The translations under genes and the position numbers were made by a program. From Nostoc cf. edaphicum LEGE 07299 (lineage in GTDB: Bacteria; Cyanobacteriota; Cyanobacteriia; Cyanobacteriales; Nostocaceae), in assembly GCF_015207245.1 (NCBI RefSeq), contig NZ_JADEXF010000036.1:1-10461 (forward strand): a stretch of DNA of 10,461 bases. The letters are read 5' to 3'. A model generated the notes under the pieces. That model was given only the letters and a program-made list of their open reading frames with translations, made no database searches and was not told the DNA's origin. Positions 5,728 to 10,461 of the stretch are shown here, in pieces. The number at the start of each line of letters is the position of its first letter. Within the stretch, counting starts at the first letter, position 1.

Positions 5728-7542
5728 ATGACAACAACCCTGCTGAACAATCGCTATCAAGTTATCCAGGTAATCGGCGCTGGTGGGTTTGGCGAAACCT
5801 TTCTAGCAGAAGATGTCCACATGCCTTCTCGCCGTCGCTGTGTAATCAAGCAACTAAAACCGATAACCAATAATGACCCGCAAACCTACCAACTTATCCA
5901 ACAACGGTTTGAACGGGAAGCCGCAACCTTGGAGTATTTGGGTGAAAGTAGTCACCAAATTCCCAAACTCTATGCCTACTTTTCTGAGAATGGACAGTTT
6001 TACCTCGTCCAAGAATGGATTCACGGCCAAACTCTGACAAAAATTGTCGAAGCCAAAGGATTTGAGAGTGAAACTGCTGTTCGGCAAATTCTCTTGAGTC
6101 TGCTTTCAGTTTTAGATTATGTTCACAGTAAAGGCATTATTCACCGGGATATCAAGCCAGATAACATTATTCTGCGTTCTGTTGATAACGAGCCAGTTTT
6201 GATTGATTTTGGTGCAGTCAAAGAAACAATCCGTTCAGTGGTCAATTCTCCAGGATACCCCACGCGATCGCTTGTCATTGGTACGCCGGGATATATGCCT
6301 AGTGAACAAGCCGTTGGCCGCCCAGTTTACGCTACTGATATCTACAGTTTAGGTTTAACGGCAATTTATCTGCTGACTGGTAAACACCCGCAAGAACTAG
6401 TAACCGATCTAAAAACTGGGGAAATACTTTGGCAGCAACACGTCCCTAACGTCTCTTCCCAATTGGCGGCGGTACTTAATCAGGCAATTAAGCCTCATGC
6501 TGGCGATCGCTACAGTACTGCCAGTAAAATGCTATATGCCTTGCAGTCTGCTAGTAATATACCTACTGAGTTAACTACAAATACTCCCACGGTTAGTTTT
6601 TCTGCCAATGCATCGACTCGACAAACTCAGCCATTATATTCCCCGCAAAACAATTCTGCGATTCCAGGGTCTTCCAATCCTAGAAACTGGCAAAAACCTG
6701 CTGTGATTGTTGGTAGTTTGTTGATAGGCGGCTTGATTGGTGCAGTAGTAATTCCTAGCATCATTCGTCAGCAACAACCAAAAACAACCATTGGCACAAA
6801 TCCCACGCCATCGCCAGAATCTTTTCCCGCTCCTGCATCTACCGAACCACCCGTTTCCTCTCAAACTTCTCCAGTTCCAGTTATCCCTAGCTCATCACCA
6901 CGACAGCAACCAACCTCTAATTCCCCAGTTGTACCCATACCACAGCCAGAAGAAGAGCCTGTCACGTCAGATACTCCTGCGCCCGTAGTAACATCTACGC
7001 CACAGCCAGAACCAGAGAATGAGACAAGTGCACTTCCCACACCAGAAGCGCGTTCCACACCACAAAACAAGCCGCGTAGTAAATTAGCTGCCACTGCCAG
7101 TAGACAAAGCGTTCCCGCATTCCCTACAGGTACAACAAGAAACATTGTAGAAGCTACCCTCGGCAAACCAAATCAAGATTTAAGAGGCGCATGGGGCAAC
7201 ACTCGTGCTGTCGTTTACAAACTTGTGCCAAACAAAATTGACCTTGGCTACTTATTCGATCGTAATTCTAAAACGCTGCGTCAAACTGAGGTATCTTTTG
7301 CCCAATCGGTAGACCCAGAAGTAATGGAAACTACCTTAAATGGAATGTTAGCAGGGCAAGCCACTGAAGAAATTAAGCAGGGGCTCAAACAGGTACAACA
7401 GCGCCAATCGGATAATTTTAGTTTTAAAAATGGCTCAGTCAAGGGTCAAATTATCCGCCAAGAATGTAATTTTATTTACATTAGCATTTGGGATTCAGAT
7501 TTACATGATTTTGTAAATCCATCTACAGCCAAACAGTGTTAA
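5728..7542 (+). CDS. Membrane-anchored Hanks-type serine/threonine protein kinase with C-terminal outer domain
   Basis: A 604-residue transmembrane kinase that should phosphorylate Ser/Thr on partner proteins. The kinase domain (about 9-272) is complete: glycine loop GAGGFGETF (17-25), ATP lysine K41, alpha-C glutamate E64, catalytic loop HRDIKPDN (139-146; base D141), DFG (160-162), a PSE variant of APE (191-193), D204 and R261. It therefore looks active. One membrane helix (about 324-344) is followed by a Pro/Ser/Thr-rich linker (about 350-450) and a C-terminal domain (about 458-604) that should face the periplasm. That domain starts VPAFPTGTTRNIVEATLGKP and recalls the C-termini of other cyanobacterial kinases; it is not PASTA. 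An in-frame TAA at 5719-5721 makes ATG 5728 the earliest start; it lacks a Shine-Dalgarno but directly precedes the usual LLNNRYQVI opening. The gene stands alone, so targets and ligand are unknown. Confidence 0.95.
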   Translation: MTTTLLNNRYQVIQVIGAGGFGETFLAEDVHMPSRRRCVIKQLKPITNNDPQTYQLIQQRFEREAATLEYLGESSHQIPKLYAYFSENGQFYLVQEWIHGQTLTKIVEAKGFESETAVRQILLSLLSVLDYVHSKGIIHRDIKPDNIILRSVDNEPVLIDFGAVKETIRSVVNSPGYPTRSLVIGTPGYMPSEQAVGRPVYATDIYSLGLTAIYLLTGKHPQELVTDLKTGEILWQQHVPNVSSQLAAVLNQAIKPHAGDRYSTASKMLYALQSASNIPTELTTNTPTVSFSANASTRQTQPLYSPQNNSAIPGSSNPRNWQKPAVIVGSLLIGGLIGAVVIPSIIRQQQPKTTIGTNPTPSPESFPAPASTEPPVSSQTSPVPVIPSSSPRQQPTSNSPVVPIPQPEEEPVTSDTPAPVVTSTPQPEPENETSALPTPEARSTPQNKPRSKLAATASRQSVPAFPTGTTRNIVEATLGKPNQDLRGAWGNTRAVVYKLVPNKIDLGYLFDRNSKTLRQTEVSFAQSVDPEVMETTLNGMLAGQATEEIKQGLKQVQQRQSDNFSFKNGSVKGQIIRQECNFIYISIWDSDLHDFVNPSTAKQC

Positions 7543-7908
7543 TTTTATGGCAAACACTATTCTCAAAAGTTAGATTTTTGTATCCTAAAAGACAGACTCA
7601 GTATTCAACATAGTGATTCAAAAACTGACTTTATTCGGCTACAATCAAGATAATTTCAGTTTTCCCAAACACAAAAAACCAATTTTTAGAATTAGTGCAT
7701 TTGTTTTCTAGATTTTGCAACTAAATCCCTAAAAATCTGTGTTTCCCATTCCCCATCTTTATTTTCAATTCTTAATCTTCATAAAGTTATAAATACCATT
7801 ATTAAGTTTTTAATAATACTTGTCTCAGCTTCTACATTCATGTCGTAAAGTTCGATTGGAATTGTGTAATCTGAAGACAGCAAAGCTAAATTATTCAATT
7901 GAGGTCTG
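7543..7908. other. 366-bp AT-rich gap between the kinase and the small protein gene
   Basis: No gene is visible. ATTTTTAG (7682-7689) and CTAAAAAT (7729-7736) could form a loose hairpin downstream of the kinase. A TATAAA at 7788-7793 is a possible -10 for the next gene, with only a weak TTTTCA (7763-7768) as -35 at a 19-base spacing. A compact palindrome follows at 7798-7817. Confidence 0.5.
7798..7817. promoter_or_regulatory. Perfect AT-rich inverted repeat upstream of the small protein gene
   Basis: ATTATTAA (7798-7805) and TTAATAAT (7810-7817) form perfect 8-bp arms around GTTT. It sits just downstream of the possible -10 TATAAA, near the expected start of transcription. This position suits an operator or a 5'-leader hairpin, but an AT-rich palindrome of this size could also arise by chance. 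Confidence 0.3.
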
Positions 7909-8127
7909 ATGACTCCTACAATCATGCGTCAGCTTTGGTCAGTGGTTGAAACCGCTCAAGCCAAGCTCCTTTTACAACTGGATGATGCTAGCTTGGTGCA
8001 GTGGTTAGTGAAACAAATCGAAACGCAAGTGTTGTTAGATTCTAACGAAACTGATTTTCTTAGCCACTACATTCAATCTCGGCTAGCCCTCATACGCGAT
8101 CTTGCCCATGAACGCCAGTGTTCATGA
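7909..8127 (+). CDS. Small hypothetical protein, 72 residues
   Basis: A short helical protein with no signal peptide, membrane helix or cysteine motif. It has amphipathic stretches (about 6-25, 26-42 and 48-68), including LWSVVETAQAKLLLQLDDASLVQWLVKQI and a C-terminal YIQSRLALIRDLAHE. I do not recognise a named family, although the style fits small conserved proteins of filamentous cyanobacteria. GAGG at 7901-7904, four bases before the ATG, supports translation and the chosen start; Met6 would be the alternative. The gene lies alone between the kinase and ribD, convergent with ribD, with 60 bases between the stop codons. The repeated leucines and alternating charge suggest a helical protein-binding role, which is inference only. 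Confidence 0.7.
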   Translation: MTPTIMRQLWSVVETAQAKLLLQLDDASLVQWLVKQIETQVLLDSNETDFLSHYIQSRLALIRDLAHERQCS

Positions 8128-8128
8128 T

Positions 8129-8152
8129 GCCTACGGCGGGCTACGCCAACGC
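8129..8152. repeat. Dispersed Nostoc-type repeat between convergent genes
   Basis: GCCTACGGCGGG followed by CTACGCCAACGC fits the GC-rich GCCTACGGCGGGCTWCGCC-type repeat common between genes in Nostoc-type genomes. It contains a short GGCG/CGCC stem. It begins two bases after the small gene's stop codon and lies just beyond the 3' end of ribD, so it could affect transcript ends from both sides. Confidence 0.5.
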
Positions 8153-8187
8153 AAAATCAAGATAAATAGATTGATCGTCAAGCGTTA

Positions 8188-9405
8188 TTACTGTAGACTA
8201 TTAGCTTTTTGGGACAAATAACCTTCCACTAAGCAGTCAGAGCCTACTACACGCCAACGAACACGTTCTAAAGACAACGCCTCAGTCATGGTAGTAAAAC
8301 CTAAATCGCCCACTGGTGTGGGAGCAATACTACCACCAATGATTTTTGGGGCAATAAATGCTAAAACTTTTTGCACTGCTCCTTGAGCGATCGCACTAGC
8401 AGCTAAAGTACCACCACACTCCCACAGCACGCTACAAAAACCTCGTTCATATAAGTACGCCATTGCCTTATCCGGTGTCAGTGATGCTAATTCCACCACC
8501 TCCACACCCTGGTTGAGCAGCAGTTCTTGAAAATCGGGGTTAGCACCCTTCTGTGTCAACACCAAAGTTGGCGCATCCGCAGTTTGCCACAGATGGGCAC
8601 TTGCCGGTAAGTCGAGATGGCGACTCATCACCACCCGCAGGGGATTATGTGCCCCCACCTGATGGCTGGTTAAGTAAGGATTATCTTGTCGGACTGTATT
8701 ACCACCGACAATTATGGCATCACAAGCCGCCCGCACTAGATGTACTTCACTGCGGGCTTCTTGACTTGTCACCCAAGCGCTATGACCAGAGGTAGTAGCA
8801 ATTTTGCCATCTAAAGTCATGGCATATTTTAAAATTCCCAAAGGTCGCTTATAGAGAATGCGATGCACAAAAGCTTCATTTAGCTGACGACAGGCTTCCT
8901 CTTCTACTCCTACCAACACTTCAATCCCCGCCGCTCGTAAACGGGCGATGCCACCTCCAGCTACCAAGGGATTGGGGTCAACCATACCCACTACTACTTT
9001 TGCCACCCCTGCTTCAATCAATCCTTCCGAACAAGGGGGAGTACGCCCATAGTGATTACAAGGTTCGAGGCTGACATAGATCGTCGCACCACGAGCGCGA
9101 TGGCCTGCTTCCCTCAAAGCAAACACTTCTGCATGAGGCTCACCTGCACGAGGATGAAACCCAACGCCTACAATCTCGCCATCCTTGACAATCACCGCTC
9201 CCACTAACGGATTGGGCGAAGTCCGCCCTAAAGCGCGACGAGCAAGTTCCAAACACCGCAGCATCATGCGAGAGTCAAAGTCAGTTCCTACCTTTGGCTT
9301 TGGTGGTGAATTCGAGCCAGCTGCTGACTCCACTATTCGTGTATTTTCCTGAGTGTAATTTGGTAAGGATGCATCTGCTTGAGCGACCACTGGGGAATTA
9401 TCCAT
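8188..9405 (-). CDS. ribD: RibD, bifunctional diaminohydroxyphosphoribosylaminopyrimidine deaminase / aminouracil reductase
   Basis: Catalyses the second and third steps of riboflavin synthesis from GTP: zinc-dependent deamination of the pyrimidine, then NADPH-dependent reduction of the ribosyl side chain. The deaminase domain (about 44-170) carries TSPNPLVGAVIV (62-73), HAE at 91-93 (zinc ligand H91, proton shuttle E93) and PCNHYGRTPPC with ligands C116 and C125. The reductase domain (about 188-400) shows KYAMTLDGKIA (193-203), SAWVTS (209-214) and later the glycine-rich WECGGTLAAS. Both halves look complete. The frame stays open upstream to a TTG at 9457-9459, but ATG at 9403-9405 (MDNSPVV) is preferred. 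It still gives an unusual, polar N-terminal extension of about 43 residues before the conserved core. It has no visible Shine-Dalgarno. The gene stands alone, away from other rib genes, and no FMN riboswitch is seen upstream. Confidence 0.95.
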   Translation of the reverse strand: MDNSPVVAQADASLPNYTQENTRIVESAAGSNSPPKPKVGTDFDSRMMLRCLELARRALGRTSPNPLVGAVIVKDGEIVGVGFHPRAGEPHAEVFALREAGHRARGATIYVSLEPCNHYGRTPPCSEGLIEAGVAKVVVGMVDPNPLVAGGGIARLRAAGIEVLVGVEEEACRQLNEAFVHRILYKRPLGILKYAMTLDGKIATTSGHSAWVTSQEARSEVHLVRAACDAIIVGGNTVRQDNPYLTSHQVGAHNPLRVVMSRHLDLPASAHLWQTADAPTLVLTQKGANPDFQELLLNQGVEVVELASLTPDKAMAYLYERGFCSVLWECGGTLAASAIAQGAVQKVLAFIAPKIIGGSIAPTPVGDLGFTTMTEALSLERVRWRVVGSDCLVEGYLSQKANSLQ

Positions 9406-9525
9406 AATTTTAGGCAACACTGTAAATATTCTGCACGCGATCGCGCAGCCTCTCCACAAGAGAATCGCGCTTTGCTCCTGATAATTAAACAGTAATATCT
9501 AGGCGCTATTATTGGCTGTCTTCAA

Positions 9526-9545
9526 CTTACATGAGCTTACATGAG
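9526..9545. repeat. Tandem direct repeat of CTTACATGAG, two copies
   Basis: CTTACATGAG occurs twice without a gap (9526-9535 and 9536-9545), about 120 bases upstream of the ribD start. The 10-bp period would place both copies on the same face of the helix, as in some activator sites. No regulator can be named from this alone. Confidence 0.45.
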
Positions 9546-9622
9546 TCTGTAATATTCACACTTACAGTTCACTGTAGCTTGAATCCATATTGTCAGAGGT
9601 TGCCCAAATTCCATAAAAATTT

Positions 9623-9670
9623 AGGTTACAGGGTACAAAAGATAATTTTCTTTACTGTCACCTGTAACCT
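9623..9670. repeat. Long hairpin with perfect 10-bp outer arms
   Basis: AGGTTACAGG (9623-9632) and CCTGTAACCT (9661-9670) are exact reverse complements. Inside, AAAGA (9638-9642) pairs with TCTTT (9649-9653). The structure lies 60-110 bases past the mreD stop codon and may form part of the operon's 3' end. It also looks like GGTTACAGG-type intergenic repeats. Confidence 0.45.
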
Positions 9671-9699
9671 ATCCCCTTCCTAACTGCTAATTCTTCTAC

Positions 9700-9719
9700 A
9701 GACGCGATTAATCGCGTCT
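9700..9719 (-). terminator. Perfect 20-bp palindrome just after mreD, possible terminator
   Basis: AGACGCGATT and AATCGCGTCT are exact reverse complements with no spacer, 13 bases past the mreD stop codon on the minus strand. No T-run follows, so an intrinsic terminator is not certain. The sequence also fits the AGACGCGATTAATCGCGTCT intergenic repeats of Nostoc-type genomes. Confidence 0.4.
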
Positions 9720-9732
9720 CTAACTCCCTTTA

Positions 9733-10350
9733 CTATTGCTCCAACAATTTCATCCGTTGCCACCAAAGATTCAGGGGATAATAGACCACAGGTGCCCACA
9801 GACTACTCAGAATGGCAGAGGCAAGAGCGACGCGCTGATAATATGTCCAAATATCTGTCACTTTGCGCTCATTGCCGAGCAAAGTTAATTGCAATCCAAA
9901 GATAGTTTCTGCCAAAACTGCCAAAACAAAGACAATTACAGCAATCGAAATAAAATCTTCTTCGATAAAGCGCTGTTTCTGGAGCAGACTAGTTAAAGCC
10001 CCCACAATACCTAAACTGATGGCATGAGTCGGGCTAGGTGATGTCATCGAATCTTGAAGTAGCCCCAGAACTATACCTGCCAATGCTCCGGCAAACACCG
10101 TGCGCTTCACACTCCAAGCTACCACCCAAATTAATAACCAGTTAGGGCCAATTCCCAACAATTCCATACCTGGGAATCGGGTTGGTAATAATAGTAAACA
10201 TAACAGTACAGAACTAGCCGTCACTATCCAACCCAACAACTGACGTATACCGGGATGCCAACGAGCAAGCGGTTGGATTCGGAATTTCGATTTTCGCTCT
10301 GACGATTTTGGCTTTTTCTGCCTGCTACCACCAAATGCAGGAATCTTCAT
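9733..10350 (-). CDS. mreD: Rod shape-determining membrane protein MreD
   Basis: A 205-residue inner-membrane protein of the elongasome, which works with MreC and MreB to direct peptidoglycan synthesis along the cell side wall. About six membrane segments are visible: roughly 38-56, 65-80, 85-99, 109-122, 133-152 and 174-192. The family's acidic position after the third segment is present (GIVLGLLQDSMTSPSPTHAISLG; D100). The first 35 residues are strongly basic (many K and R) and should stay in the cytoplasm by the positive-inside rule; this tail is longer than in E. coli MreD (162 residues). The ATG lies 25 bases after the mreC stop codon, so the two are surely cotranscribed; no clear Shine-Dalgarno is seen. 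Identity rests on the topology, the D100 region and the mreC neighbour. Confidence 0.9.
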   Translation of the reverse strand: MKIPAFGGSRQKKPKSSERKSKFRIQPLARWHPGIRQLLGWIVTASSVLLCLLLLPTRFPGMELLGIGPNWLLIWVVAWSVKRTVFAGALAGIVLGLLQDSMTSPSPTHAISLGIVGALTSLLQKQRFIEEDFISIAVIVFVLAVLAETIFGLQLTLLGNERKVTDIWTYYQRVALASAILSSLWAPVVYYPLNLWWQRMKLLEQ

Positions 10351-10375
10351 TTTTCTATGGATTTTTTCAAAGAAT

Positions 10376-10461
10376 TTACTTAGACTTTTGCGGTACTGGA
10401 TTTGCCGACTCTTGGTTTTCTGGCTTGGGATAAACAGCTACCCAATCAAGAGAGCGGATTG
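10376..10461 (-). CDS. mreC: MreC, C-terminal end only (partial, runs off the window)
   Basis: Twenty-seven codons and a TAA stop are visible, reading IRSLDWVAVYPKPENQESAN and then PVPQKSK. MreC is a bitopic membrane protein whose periplasmic beta-rich part scaffolds the cell-elongation machinery. The fragment is too short for a motif-based call. It is assigned from its place directly upstream of mreD, in the standard mreB-mreC-mreD order, and from the SLDWVAVYP ending, which suits cyanobacterial MreC. The tail after it is polar and probably disordered. The gene start and mreB should lie to the right of the window. Confidence 0.75.
   Translation of the reverse strand, partial: IRSLDWVAVYPKPENQESANPVPQKSK

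Larger units (their letters stand above)
9406..9732. other. 327-bp repeat-rich gap between mreD and ribD
   Basis: No gene is visible. The part nearer ribD must hold that gene's promoter if it is transcribed alone; only poor -35/-10 matches are seen. It contains a tandem 10-bp repeat (9526-9545), a long hairpin (9623-9670) and a perfect palindrome (9700-9719), each listed separately. The gap argues against mreD-ribD cotranscription. Confidence 0.55.

Noticed and set aside
5643..5873. Plus-strand 76-codon frame starting before the kinase
   Set aside because: It runs through a degenerate intergenic repeat and then overlaps the kinase N-terminus in another frame; the protein shows no domain and the kinase frame is clearly real.
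6861..7166. Minus-strand 101-codon frame over the kinase linker
   Set aside because: Its Gly/Val/Ser-rich composition is what the Pro/Thr/Ser-rich linker gives when read on the opposite strand.
9406..9600. FMN riboswitch ahead of ribD
   Set aside because: I see none of the conserved FMN aptamer segments (such as AGGGT...GGGGC) on the minus strand, and no expression-platform hairpin next to the start.

Overview
The window reads as chromosomal DNA of a filamentous, Nostoc/Anabaena-type cyanobacterium. Ten copies of the HIP1 octamer GCGATCGC (starting at 659, 800, 2097, 2765, 4484, 4502, 6264, 6503, 8387 and 9437) are far more than chance predicts for 10.4 kb. Heptanucleotide STRR-like repeats, short palindromic intergenic repeats and cyanobacterial-style protein families agree with this. 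No phage, transposase, CRISPR array, tRNA or rRNA was recognised.

Layout. Positions 11-3930 hold two minus-strand glycoside hydrolase family 13 genes of different subfamilies. The first (14-1480) is a neopullulanase/cyclomaltodextrinase-like alpha-amylase without the N-terminal CBM34 domain. The second (2002-3930) is a cyclodextrin-glucanotransferase-like alpha-amylase ending in a CBM20 starch-binding domain. Between them lies a 126-bp MITE-like inverted-repeat element and a hairpin that may end transcription of the upstream amylase. A 478-bp divergent intergenic region then separates the amylases from a plus-strand gene (4409-5458) for an acidic two-domain protein with a TerB-like N-terminus and an unassigned C-terminal domain.

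From 5728 to 7542 is a membrane-anchored Hanks-type serine/threonine kinase with a proline-rich linker and a C-terminal domain that should lie outside the cytoplasm. A 72-residue conserved-looking small protein follows (7909-8127). It is convergent with ribD (8188-9405, minus), the bifunctional deaminase/reductase of riboflavin synthesis. The right end holds mreD (9733-10350, minus) and the last 27 codons of mreC, so an mre cell-shape operon enters from the right and its visible part ends in a repeat-rich gap.

Functionally, the two amylases probably cooperate in intracellular glycogen or maltodextrin breakdown. Neither has a signal peptide: one has a starch/glycogen-binding domain for the polymer, while the other belongs to a subfamily that prefers short or cyclic maltodextrins. 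The kinase, TerB-like protein, ribD and mre genes show no clear functional link to them, and spacing argues against a shared operon. I did not find convincing evidence of a new multi-gene system. The most interesting items are the TerB-like two-domain protein, the outer domain of the kinase, and the two inverted-repeat elements of about 127 bp.
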